From Panaeolus papilionaceus (lineage: Eukaryota > Basidiomycota > Agaricomycetes > Agaricales), in the NCBI GenBank assembly GCA_015501605.1, contig JADNRZ010000001.1:3162001-3226000 (forward strand): 64,000 bases of DNA, read 5' to 3'. A program made the translations under genes and the position numbers. Numbering within the stretch: the stretch's first letter is position 1; each line of letters starts with the position of its first letter. Under the pieces are notes generated by a model that was given only the letters and a program-made list of their open reading frames with translations, did not search any database and had not been told where the DNA came from. This document shows, piece after piece, positions 37,043 through 48,641 of the stretch.

Positions 37043-38903
37043 ATGTCTGATACCCTTCGTAGTCGACCTCCATCTTATTTTCCAGGATCACAAGTCGCAG
37101 ATGGTGTACCTCCTGTATACCAGGGCGCCATTGTTGCAGACCCTCAAGAACGATTTTTACCGGATGACCTTCAAACTCAGCACAAATACACTCTCAGCAG
37201 CGCCAGTCTCACAGGGAAAATCCAAGCGCAACCTTGGCTGACCTTGGAGCTATCGACTGGCCCGACGAATGCTGATCGCTGGAAGCGCACGCCAAGGTAC
37301 TTTGGCGGGGACAGCGTTTCGGGAACCATCAAATTGGCGATCGACGGGTCGCAAAACATTAGTGCGATCACAATCCTGGTTTGTTGCCAATTGCTTTACG
37401 AGTTGAATCCCCAGGATTTACTCCCAATCATAGCTCAAAGGCCGCATTATTACTAGTTTCAGTGAATGGGGCACTCATGTATTCCTTGAGCACACCATTC
37501 CCATTTGGAACGGGAAACATTCTCTCAATGGTCCGGGATCGATCTCCTCTGGCCAGGCTGTTGGTGGGCCGCACACTGGCCAGAGGAATCTCAAATCAGG
37601 AAACCTCGAAATTCCATTCAGTTTTCCATTCCCCACCGAAGTCAATCTTACAACGAACACCAAGGGTAAATGTAGCCCAGACATCCAGACTATCTTTCCT
37701 ACTCCGCAATCCTTTTTGGAGAGAGACTTACCGAGCAATATCGACTATGAGTTGGTCGTCCGGGTTAAACACGGCTTACTTCGAGCAGACACAAAGTATG
37801 TCTCACCCCGTATTATTTGACATTGTGCTGATTTCTGCCTTTAGGTTAAAGGTGCCTGTAGTCTTCATCCCAAGAATAACTCCCGATCCTGTACCACCGC
37901 GAAGACAGGCAGCATACTTGGAGGGTGCTTTCCAGCTTCCATCTCCCCTTTCGGATCCAGAAGGTTGGGAACCCCTTGAACCATGCACGATTTCGGGTGT
38001 TTTTGGCTCCGATAACCACGTCGATGTCGAATGCTCCGTAAGTGGATAAGATTATATTTGAGGTTTTTGTTCGATTCTGATCCTCGTCCTGTTCTGGGTC
38101 TACAGATTTACCTCGCTCGACCTGTAAGTACCAAGTTGGCCTTCGAAAAATTCGATTGTCATTGAATTTTGTTTTTTTCGAAACATAGTTATGCTACACC
38201 AGAGGAACTGTTATCCCATGCTACATGACGCTTTCTAGCCGCAACTCACAGGCTCTTGAACAGCTTGCAAAGCCAGAATGGCAAAACGTAAGGTTGACGA
38301 GGAACGTCATCTATTTTGAGGACGCTGTGCGAGATATTGAAAGGTATATTGGGGGTAAGGTTGTCGAACCATCCTATAGGTCTGACGAGGCTGAGGTTGC
38401 TGTATGGTGGGAGCTGCCTAAACACGTCTCTGGAGTCCAGAGCTCGTATAGTAAAACCCTTGAGGGTGAAATTCATCTTTCTGAGGACCTGATTCCGAGC
38501 TCTAACTTTTGTCTATTTCGAGTAGAGGTAAGTCAAATGATTTGGAGGCTTCAAGCAGGCAAACTAACCATTGTTTTTCTGTCAGTACGCTATCGAAGTC
38601 CTGCCATTTAAATCAACTCGATTCACAGCTGATAAAACATATCCCTCATCGAGCTCGAGTCGTCAGTCTCGATCTCGAAGCGTCCAATACGACCAGGGAG
38701 GTGCTGATCCACGCGTCATTCTACGTTACCCAGTGACTATTGCTACGTTCAATGCTTCACAAGGGCCAATACCAGCACCGTATACCGCACGTCTACGACG
38801 TCCTTCAACGGGATCAAAGCCCCGCAACAACCACGACCACGTAACATATGTTCATCTCAGCGGGCTGGAAGATTTTTCTGCCGGTTTTTCACTGTCGCGA
38901 TGA
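37043..38903 (+). CDS. arrestin-like protein 2 with N-terminal PPxY motifs
   Basis: Six exons (37043-37378, 37434-37795, 37845-38037, 38106-38123, 38189-38527, 38586-38903) sum to 1566 nt (521 aa). The structure is the same as in arrestin-like 1, including the 18-nt exon (IYLARP). PY motifs PPSY and PPVY lie in the first 30 residues. Conserved blocks are YFGGDSVSGTIKLAIDG, GRIITSFSEWGTHVFLEHT, IPFSFPFPTEVNL, FLERDLPSNIDYELVVRV, VPVVFIPRITPDP, YTRGTVIPCYMTL and PVTIATFNASQGP. The tail is Ser/Arg/Pro-rich. It would act as an adaptor at membranes, inferred from the family. The LINE insertion begins about 110 bp beyond its stop codon and may have altered its 3' UTR or terminator. Confidence 0.75.
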
Positions 38904-39000
38904 AGGCATTCGATCTGTAGGTAGCTCACATATCTTCATCTACGCCCTCCACAATTCGAACGCGCTGTAATAGTACAAGCTATTTATTTTCCTTCATACA

Positions 39001-39015
39001 ACAATTAAACGGAGT
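39001..39015 (+). repeat. 5' target-site duplication of the LINE insertion
   Basis: ACAATTAAACGGAGT occurs here and again, identical, at 40397-40411 directly after the poly(A) tail. It marks a target-primed insertion. Confidence 0.9.
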
Positions 39016-40217
39016 ACTAGCGGAGAACTAGCAGCCATATGTATACTGACTGAACAATTCCAAAATGCGAACATCATCATTAAAACGACAACGAACAAAA
39101 TCAGTACACCACTCACCAAGACAAGCCACTCCCTCGAGGACCAAGACATGATTGGATTCGAAAATGAGAAGCTACTCAGATTAACACTATCCAAACTAAG
39201 AACGAGGACAAGCAGAGCCCTACTGAAATCAGGACCCTGTAAAAATGCGAAGGACCTAATCAAATATGAACAAGCCCACGAGACGTGCATAGAACTAAAC
39301 AAATTAACCTTCATACAGGGATCAACTGTAACAGGAGCCCGTCTGAAGAGTATGACACAGGCCCTTCTGTACAAGGGAATCATGAATCACCAAAAGCGTA
39401 TAAAGCAGGAAAATCACGAAAAGAAAGAACAAGAAGACAATCCAAGAAACGAATCAGATATGAGAGACGTTGACGAATTTGGTAACTCAACACGCACAGC
39501 CACAAAGATCAGATTAGATATGGTACGACACGCAATCCTAGAAGAACAAAAAATACTCCCCAACGACAAACACATCTGGTACCCACTAAGAAATAAAGAC
39601 ATCTCGAAGAAAATCCGAGCCTTTGTGTGGACAGGAATGCATGATGCTCATAAAATAGGGGAATATTGGTCAAATAAAACAAATTATGAACATAGAGGAA
39701 GATGTAGACTGTGTGACACAACTGAAACGATGGATCATATACTCACTGAGTGCAGAGGTTCAGGACAAGAAATAGCATGGAAGCTGGCCAAAGCAGTACT
39801 AAGGAAGAGAGACCTAAATTGGAAGACACCCTCACTTGGCCAAATGTTAGGGCAAGGATATGAAAACCCCGGAAGAAAAATAAGCAAGAAAAGAAGAGGA
39901 CTACAAAGGCTCAAACGGATAGTCATCACGGAGACCATGCATCTAATATGGAAACTTAGATGTGAATGGAATATATCAAGAAACGAAGACCCCGACAAAC
40001 TACACGGAAAAGAGAAATTGTGACTAAGTGGCACTCGATAATAAATTCAAGACTCAAAATTGATTGCCTCCTAACTAACCGGAAGAAGTATGGTAATAAG
40101 GCCCTCAGTAGAGGCCTGGTAAAGGACACATGGGCAGGAACGCTCGAAAACGAAATAAACTTGGTTGAGGACTGGACGAAACCGGGGGTTTTAGTGGGTA
40201 TTGCGACCGTTTCGTGA
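39016..40217 (+). pseudogene. LINE ORF2 C-terminal fragment (RNase H, CCHC-type motif), frameshifted
   Basis: The open frame runs from the insertion edge to a TGA at 40021-40023. The first methionine in it is at 39148. The family-typical C-terminal region (IINSRLKIDCLLTNRKKYG, then LVEDWTKPGVLVGIA) continues in another frame up to 40217. A single frameshift therefore lies near 40000-40020. With no reverse transcriptase it cannot move by itself. Confidence 0.8.
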
Positions 40218-40359
40218 GCCCCACACATGGAGTGCGTAAAAGCATTTCCCCCTGTGGGTTTCGTCTGCCCTACCTTCACGGGTGAGACTCCTGCATTACA
40301 CGCCGGTACATAGAAGACGATGCTATATTGACTGTCTAGTGCCAACAGGCTCCACAAAA

Positions 40360-40396
<37 letters not shown>
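39016..40396 (+). mobile_element. 5'-truncated LINE (non-LTR retrotransposon) with poly(A) tail
   Basis: The element is bounded by a 15-bp target-site duplication (39001-39015 and 40397-40411) and ends in about 37 A residues (40361-40397, the last one shared with the duplication). It opens inside an RNase H domain (SGELAAICILTEQ, then HSLEDQDMIGFENEKLLR) and continues into the zinc-knuckle region CRLCDTTETMDHILTEC. Everything upstream (endonuclease, reverse transcriptase) is missing. The long perfect-looking A-tail and the intact duplication suggest a recent event. It lies between arrestin-like 2 and receptor 2. Confidence 0.9.
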
Positions 40397-40398
<2 letters not shown>

Positions 40399-40411
40399 AA
40401 TTAAACGGAGT
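40397..40411 (+). repeat. 3' target-site duplication of the LINE insertion
   Basis: Second copy of ACAATTAAACGGAGT, directly after the poly(A) tract. Confidence 0.9.
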
Positions 40412-40747
40412 GTTAATCGAGAATCGAACCAAAGTATAACTAGCAGTGGCAATCCTAAGACCCGACTTCCAAGGTCGATATGAATGAATCATAGGGGCAC
40501 TTGGACGAAAATGGTCGTTGATCTGAATTCCCCATCGGACATTACAGGTTCCGGAACTCCCACCATACAAGTTATCTTCCACTGCGTACTGTGACAATCG
40601 ATGACTACTATGTATACACTTGGCCACTCATGACCAAGATGAGAGTGTCAATCATATCCCAATGCATTTATTCTGAACAAGCATCACCGTGATTTCTATA
40701 TCTTGATTGACGACCAACACACCAAGTTTCATAGTCCTTACGCTGCG
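40412..40747. other. upstream region of receptor 2
   Basis: About 336 bp lies between the LINE insertion and the receptor 2 start codon. No gene is seen. The insertion site is close enough that it may separate receptor 2 from distal promoter elements. Confidence 0.45.
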
Positions 40748-43700
40748 ATGGGTCGCGCAGCGGTACCCACAAGGCCTCCTTCCAGCGGTGCTGTAGTCTT
40801 TTATGCACGAGCTCGTTCGAATTACAATGCAACAAAGCAAGCGTCATCGCCTCCAGGAACGCCCACGAATCTTCAAGGGAGATATCAACGTGACACAGAT
40901 GACTTAACCAGTAGTGATTCGGAGAAAATAGTGCCTAGGCTCTTCTTCGATACAAGCTCACAATCATCAACAGATACGAAAGTTGAACATTTTTCTGATT
41001 CAGGGAAGGCTTTAGTCGTAAAGGGTTCCACACAGGCAGCTGTTTTTGCATTGGCTTTAGCTAAGGACATAATCGAGGTATTCTCAGATGTTCCATATGT
41101 TCAGATCTTGGCACAGGCGGTTCAACAGGTGATCGCAATATCTGAGGTTTGTGCATAAAATATTACTATCAATATAACATCATATTTAATACACCAATTC
41201 TAGGAAGTCACAGCTAACAAGGAAAAATGTGCTGAATTGGTCGAAAAGGTTTCGTTATATTCCAAGGTGGTGTTCGATGCTCTGCTGGATTTGAAGAAAC
41301 CATGCCCTGAGCTGGAGAAGCTGAAGGAGGATTTGGAGCAAATTTCCAGGTATTCATCCGTCAAGTATAGGTGGTGCAGAACCCCTTTTATTAACTATCA
41401 TCCGCTCAGCGTTTTAGACGGAATTCAAAAAGTCCTTACCACCATGGTCGCGTCCAACAAATCGTTTATACGCCGTGTTCTAGGCCGAGAAGAGGTTGCG
41501 CAGAAATTGGGGGAGTACGACCGCAAACTCGACACATCAATCACTTTGTTTCAAGTATGTTAATTCATTTGTGACTACCTACAGACAACGCTGAGCATAA
41601 CTTTAATTCTGACATTGACAGCTGAAATCGTCCATCGTGCTTCGCGTTAATGCAAAACCGAGTGCCATTCTTCCAGCAATTACGGCCGCGCCTATCAACG
41701 ATACTTCGCGTCCCAAATATACGAGGCAATATTCCAAACCCAGCATTATGATTGGCAGGGATCAAGAAATCTCAGAAATTGTAACGACGTTGATAGATTC
41801 AAAGGCGTGCCTATGCATTTTGGGCTCTGGCGGGGTTGGAAAAACATCCATCGCTCTCAGTGCCTTTTACGATGACGCTGTCGTTGAAAAATATGGTGAA
41901 AACCGATTTTTTGTGACATGCGAAGCCGCTACATCTCCCGACTTGTTGTTGGGGGAAATAGCGTATGCCTTGCGCATTAATACCGAGGATCAGCGTCTAC
42001 TTGATACCATCAAAAGCCGACTGGACCAGAAAGAATCATCGCTTGTTGTCTTGGACAATTTCGAGACCAGCTGGGATCCACTGGAGACGCGATCGGAAGC
42101 AGAAGACATTGTGAGCACCCTCGGTTGGTACGCATCAGTAATCGTCACAATGCGAGGCACTCAGAAGCCTGCAAGATGCTATGATTATGATTCCATTACA
42201 CTGTTGCCCCTCGACTCTAAAGCTGCAGAGAGTCTGTTTTACGCCATCTCTAAGAAAACGGACCAGTATGCTTCCAAACTCGTGAGCGCCGTGGATTGCC
42301 TACCTTTAGCTGTCACGTTGCTTGCCAACCTCGCAGCGGTTGAAGGAGAAACCACCGAATCGCTTTGGGAGCGCTGGCAGGAGGAAAATACCGCCATGGT
42401 CGAAAATGGCCGGGGTAGGATCAACAGCTTGGATGCGTCCATCAAAATGTCCCTCAACTCGCAAAGTATGGCATCCTACCCTGGAGCTCTTGCTTTCCTT
42501 GGACTTCTGTGCTTGCTTCCTGATGGCATGTCTCAGGACTTGCTACGAGTGTGCATAACGGAATTTCCAGAACCGCTCCTTGTGCGCAAAGCACTGTCCA
42601 TCCTGCGTCGTAATGCCTTGGTGCAAGAGGATAACGAGCACTACCTAAAAGTCTTAAACCCCATCCGTCTCTATACTCAGTCTCACCACCCTCCGTCTCC
42701 CAAAATTCGTTCATTCCTGCATTCATACTACCTCAAACTCGCCCTCAAGATGTCCGAGCTTGGGAGATCCGATGTTTCAAAGCTCAGACAGGAGGCCGGA
42801 AATGTGCATACAGTACTTTGCGACGCTATCCAACACTCCCAGGACAGCGCTCTTGAAGGTGTTGTTGATGCCATATTCAGCTTTTGTCAATATTGCTATG
42901 TCTCAGGAGTCGGTTCCGCTCGACCTCTAATTCTTGCAGAAAAGCGATTAGCGGTGCTGGAGAAGTCGTCCCCCAAAGATACCCCATTACTCAACGTCGA
43001 GCCGAAGAAACCACTTACATTGAAGAAAGCTCTGCATGCGTTCTCTGGATTTGGCGCTAAAGCCCGCCCGATTGACTCGAAAGCTTCAACACCTTCCAGC
43101 CCACCGTCGGAGATATCTCAAATGCCGCTGGTGGCACTGCGTGCTGATTTACTGGGGTGTATGGGACAGCTATTCAGTCGACAATTGGAATTTAATAAGG
43201 CGATTGAAGCGTTTAAGGCTGCTCAGCAACTCCATATCCAGGTGGGCGACCGGGGAGGCCAGGCGTATGATCTATTGAATATGGGTCTAGCCATACATCA
43301 AGGGAATATTGACAACGACGAGGAGGACACTGGTAAGGAAGAGCTCTTTGAACAGGCGTTGAAACTCCAGCAAGAAATCGGCGACTTTGCCCAGGCCGAA
43401 AACCGTTTCACAAGGGCATTAGCTCTGTATCAAAAGTCCGGCGACCAAGTCGGACAGTCTCAAGCGCTAATAGGCATCGCTACTTCTTGGCTGCTCCGTT
43501 CTCGGTTTCCCAAGGCCCTAGATTTCCTCACCAATGCGATGAAGCTACGCGAACCATTCATCTTCCCCGATCACATTCACCTCCTTGGAAGGGTATACAT
43601 CGCCCTAGAGCAATGGACAAATGCACGCGAAATGCTGGAGAAGTCGCTTCAACTCCACGATGCCTTGGGCGATACGAGGGGAAAGCTCGCAGATCATGCC

Positions 43701-44534
43701 TACCTAGCCAGGATCGAGCTACATGCTCCCCCTCCGCGAACAAAGGACAACAGTCATCTCTCCATAGAGCGTCGGGAGAACCCACATAGCTATGCTGTCA
43801 GGATACAGAACGACTTCGACCGCGATGCTCCACATACATGGGATCCCGAGGCGGTGAGCTGTGAAATACTGTTGCGATATGGCCAGCTGCAGTCCGCCGA
43901 GGCTTGCGTATCATACAAACTGGTGGGCCAACTTGAAAGGGTTGGCCCGCTGCTGAGTGTGGCGCATGCCCGTCACCTTCTGGGGACTATAAAGCTTCGC
44001 GAGGGGGAGGAAGACGAGGCATTGGAGCAATTTAAGGCAGCTCTTGCGTTGCATATCATGTGCGATAACCTGCAAGGTCAAGGGGATGACATCAATGGCA
44101 TCTGCGAGGCACTGATGAGGAAGGGAGAGCTTCATGAAGCCTCCATCAGGATCCAGGACGCTCTTGCGCTGCATATCAAGATTGGCTACCTGACGGGTCA
44201 GGGAGACGACTTGTATGTGCAAGGGTGTATCTACCTTGCTCAAGGAGCGTTGCAGGGCGCCGAGTCCTCCATTAGAAAGGCGCTAGATTTACACAGAGCC
44301 TCAGGATTTATTTTTGGCCAGGGAAGGGATTTAGCAACGCTCAGCGATATCCTATGGCAGAAGAAGCAATCGACTGTGACCTCGGAATTGCCGGTTAGCA
44401 ATACAGAGCAGGGATTGGACACGGAAGGCACCGTTCCAGAGACTATTTCAGAGGAAGACAGTGACGAGGTATTGGAAGAGGCCATGAAGCTCTTCTTACA
44501 ATGTCGTGCCCGGGGGAGTATCATCAATGCTTGA
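40748..44534 (+). CDS. NLR/STAND-like receptor 2: paralog of receptor 1 with shortened TPR tail and frameshifted end
   Basis: Four exons (40748-41146, 41204-41349, 41410-41554, 41622-44534) give 1200 aa with intron positions matching receptor 1. The N-terminus MGRAAVPTRPPSSGAVVFY and helical region (AVFALALAKDIIEVFSDVPY) match receptor 1. The NTPase shows Walker A CILGSGGVGKTS and Walker B SLVVLDNFETSWD. TPR-like units follow (for example AIEAFKAAQQLHIQVGDRGG). Relative to receptor 1 about 60 residues are missing between GDF and AQAENRF, about one and a half TPR units. The frame ends at 44534 after CRARGSIINA. A single base in the G-run at 44512-44516 would restore a receptor-1-like tail up to a TGA at 44648-44650. 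Either the tail is truly truncated or the run was mis-sequenced. The role is inferred to match receptor 1. Confidence 0.78.
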
Positions 44535-45269
44535 AGCTTCAGACAGAGAGGAAAGGGGAAGTCTGGATAGAGCGTGTTTTCGGCAGAGGGCGGGATGGCC
44601 ATGAGGAGGACGAAACCATTGGTTCTCAGTGGCCCATGACGTACGAGTGAGACCAGTGAGCAAGTTGGCCTGGTTTTCTCTCGCAAATTTATGTAGAGTG
44701 TATATGTAACTTTCGAAGTTGTGCTAATGGACTGTATGCTAGTTAGTACACGGCAAATACGATTTCACAGGCCCAATATCCTTGATTAGGTGGCATTTGA
44801 CATAGTACTACTTGCCTGATTTTAAGCATTGGCAGCTTGCACTATTTGTCTACCGTCTTGACTGAATACGGATTGTAACAAGGCGAGCCTGTCTTGATAT
44901 TGCTAGATCTAGACTAAAACATCAGGCATCGACGATGCTACCAGATCTCATTTCGTGGAATGACGAAGAGGGATTATAGAACTAGCTAACTTGCATACAC
45001 AAACCAATGTCTAAATGGATAGATAAACGATGAAACAAATCGGTGAATAATAATAAGGTAGAAGGATGCTGGATATAATATGACGGGTGCATACTCTTAT
45101 AACGGGTTCTAGAGTTGCGTCGATGGGGGTAATTATTGCACTTTAGGATGGGGAGGTCGATATTGGAGGAGGTAGACGAGGAGGGTTAGGATAACAAATC
45201 CGTTTTTGGGCGTCGGGCAAACGACAGGGTATCTCAGGTATAGCGCAGAAGCACTCGCAGGGGCTTATG
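44535..45269. other. receptor 2 downstream region, no separate gene
   Basis: The first 116 bp still encode, in a shifted frame, the homolog of the receptor 1 tail (WIERVFGRGRDG). The rest is AT-rich, convergent with the deubiquitinase gene, and has no gene. Confidence 0.6.
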
Positions 45270-48200
45270 TTACCGAGCCTTAATCTTCGGTGCTCCCTGC
45301 TGCGGCTGATGTGAATGCACCTTCCCCGCCCTCGGCCCCAACGTCCCGTTCGCATGTCCATTCAACCCGCTGTAAGCTGTAGAACTCGCCAAAGCCTTCC
45401 CGGTCAAAATTGAAGGTGCCGATGCAGTCATATCCAGTGGGATGTCGTTGTCATCCCCGAATGCGGAAGACGAATGGTGCGTTGAGCCATTGACAAGGAC
45501 AGCAGGTGCCTCGCTAACAACTGCTGCAATTGGTTTTAGTCGGTGTAGACGCGCGTTTACGCTCCTTACGATCCGGGGTTGCAGGCCTATAGATGATGTT
45601 GGGAGGTGCATAAGGCTATTACTCAGCCCTTGAACCAATCCTGTCCCAGATTGCGAACTTGAAGTTGAGGTTGAAGGCGATGACGATGATGACGAGGAAT
45701 TTGTATGAGGATGAGAGTGATGCAAATGATCCAACAGCTTCTTCTTCGGCTTCTTTGGACTCTTCATAACCCCAATCCCCACTTCACTAACTAACGACCC
45801 CACGCTCCCATTCAGGTCCACCACTTTCATTTCCGGCTTCAGCGTCTCTTCAGATCCGATACTAAACTGATCACCATCCGCATCTCCGTCTCCTTCTACG
45901 CCATTCATAATACTCTCGGTCTCAACACTCCTGTTATGCCCATTCATTAACGCAGACTCATTCATTCCCATCCTCATTCCCATTCCCATCCCCGATCCTA
46001 CACCAACGCCCTTCGTCGCCTCCACACTCGCGTCCCCGTCTCTCCTCATATAAGGACCCGATCTTGGATGCACCGCCTTCTCATAGTACAACATGAAGAC
46101 GCCCGTTCCCTCCGCAAGCACACTCTCAATTCCCACTTCGGACACTGCATCATCGCTAATCCTCAACCACCCTTTCCCTGTTCCAACCTCGCTCTCACTA
46201 TGGTCTTCCCACACATACTGAGCTCCCGTCGACGATGGACCCTGATAGGCTGCATACTCAAGCTCCACATCCATCTCCCCTCGTTGTGGTTGCGCTTTCT
46301 GTCCCTTTCCTTCCTCTTCCTCCTGATCCACCAACTTTAGCGGATCCACAAGTGTCGGAGGCATCCACTTCCCATTAACACGTCTCGGCTTCCGTCGATA
46401 ACAGATATAATGCCCAAAACTGTGTTGTCCATAATGGCAAACGACGGCTGCGAGCCTATAAATCGTCCTATTGTGTGCAGCGGCGGCAGCATAACTTGCC
46501 GGCGTAGGGGTCGTGGGTCTCTTTGGACGCTGCTCAGAAGCACCGTTGTCGCTATCGTCATATGGAGGAGAAACAGATGTCGGGCGAGTTGAGTTTGACT
46601 TCCTGCTACGTGTGTTGGTGTGCGTTGTACTTTGCGAGCTGCTACTACCGTCACTGTGTGATGACGGTTGAGCGTAAAATGTGAATGCGGTGCTGGGTCC
46701 AGGTGTGGGTGTAGAGATCGAATTTGTAGGGACAATAGAGAGGCTTCCCGAGGTCGTATACGGCGTCAGATCAAGCACTTCGGGGAAGTAAACTCTGATA
46801 GTGTTTTTAGCAGCGTATCCCCCATAATGTACGGATCTATTCAAATGAAGAGCTAAAACTTGAGGAGGCTGACGAAAAGACTGGTTAGATAAGGGTTGAC
46901 ATCGTTTGAGAATTAGACTCACCCGTGCGATCATAGCTTGTTTCGTGGATGCCGAACTAACAACCTTATCAAGACGAACGCCTTCTAGAAGGACGTCGTC
47001 CTCTATTCTCCCTTGCTCGAGGGCCTTGCGCACACGTTCTTCCATACGTCTGACCTCCTTGTATCTCTTCTTTTTTGAATTTGAGGGTTTAGATTTTGAG
47101 GGTGAGGAAGAGGACATTGGTAGTGATGATGATAGTGCTGAAATTGAAGCAGAGACGGACCCTTCGGGTGCTAGTGATTCTTGGAGGGCTTTGAGCTCAT
47201 CTCGTAATCGTCTGTGCGTGGCCATGACAGAGCATTTTCGGCAAATGCAGTCATTGAGGATCTCTAGCCTTGTGTAGTCCTCCAAACAATCTTCCAATCT
47301 GCACGACGTCTATAAATAAAAGGAGCCAATATTATGTCAAGAATTACGCAAATAAAGCAAGAGATAAACATACCGCAAGTCTTGGGACTGCCAATTGCCA
47401 ATTGTCAAACCCGAAATGCATAACTGCCTCCGTATACCCACAGACCACACAACTCCTTCGATTCGCCGTCAAGCCATCAAAAACGCTCTTGGCTCCTAAG
47501 CCCCGTGTGTCTATTGTACCTTCCTTCTGACTGTGAGACGTGGAAGGTCCAGCTATGCCCGTGCTCCCAAAGTCCAGCACACCTGCAATACCACGATCCC
47601 GTTGACCCTCTTTATCAACTTCTGACATCTCACGTTTTATACATTCTGAAACGAGTTGGAACAGTTCCTGGGCGTCTTGGTGTTCCCTTGAGTTGAACAA
47701 TGAGTTGGAAGTTTTAACTGATGCAAGTGCGTCAATGATGCCGTGGGGACGGAGGGAATGGTAATTTGATTTTGGAGTATTCAGATCTGGAGAGTCGATA
47801 ACGATATATGAATAAAGGGTGATATGATTGGTAGACAGTTGCGGTAAAGCTTACTGTTGAAAAGGTCCTTCAAAGCGTCAATAACTGGGGTTTCAATATC
47901 GACATCCTCGGCTTTGCTGTGGATAGCATCGACATGGGGCTGAAGGTAGGATAAGGAAGCCATTGCCTACAGCCATTGAATGTTAGCATCCCGGTCAGTG
48001 GTCACTTTCAGAGTATAGTACCTGCAACGTAGAGTTCATGAAGCAGTATGTGCCAGATATGTTGACTAGTCCAGGGTAATAATATGCATCGTCCCCTTCT
48101 GAATGAGAACCTCCTGCTTCATAACATTCAAATTCTTAGTTATAACTACGAAGGATAAGAAAATAAATACGAACCTGCTGCTTTCTTCTCTTTCGCCAAC

Positions 48201-48520
48201 CTCTCTGCATGTGTCCTAATGGTCCCCGCCCCAGAACTGCTATTAATCCGCTTCCTCCCCTTTTTCTTCCGAGAAGAAAGTGAACCAGAAGTTCCTCCAG
48301 ACGAACTAGACCATAACCAAGGCAAAGAAATACCGAGATTCTCCAGACCCATGCTCAGTGTCTGATAGAGACGAAAGGCAAGTCTGAGAGGATCAAACCT
48401 CCGAATAAGTGTGACACCAAAGTAGACAAGTGTTGGTATGAGAAAAAGGATGATAATAGGTGCAATTTGTTGAAACAGCGTGCTCTTGAGGACACGGATC
48501 GACCACGCTGGAGGGCGCAT
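45270..48520 (-). CDS. UBP1: Ubp1-like ubiquitin-specific protease with N-terminal membrane anchor
   Basis: At least six exons were read from the start at 48520 to the stop at 45270. The N-terminus has one hydrophobic segment (IAPIIILFLIPTLVYFGVTL, about residues 19-38) after a short basic head, as in the ER-anchored Ubp1. The Cys box is GLVNISGTYCFMNSTLQ, the second box REHQDAQELFQLV, and Cys pairs CVVCGYTE and CICRKC form a zinc-binding knuckle. VLALHLNRSVHYGG precedes the His box GQHSFGHYICYRR. A 54-nt intron near 46922-46869 is in frame, so a simple open-frame reading adds 18 false residues. The C-terminal 250 residues are low-complexity. The family removes ubiquitin from substrates. The Cys box has one extra residue relative to the usual NxGNTC spacing. 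Confidence 0.83.
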
Positions 48521-48641
48521 TAATGGTGGTGAAGGAACACTACTGATCCAAGTTGTAATGTAAACAGCTCACGGTTTATTGACTTTGAAAGTGATATACT
48601 GTAATGTGTGACTGACCTCTTGTTTATTCTTTGTTTGTTAT

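Noticed and set aside
39956..40627. A 223-codon minus-strand open frame across the LINE tail
   Set aside because: It reads the poly(A) tract backwards as a run of Phe and is the antisense of the LINE.
46869..46922. 18 extra in-frame residues in the deubiquitinase
   Set aside because: The segment has GTGAGT and CAG borders and breaks the VLALHLNR region, so it is an in-frame intron.
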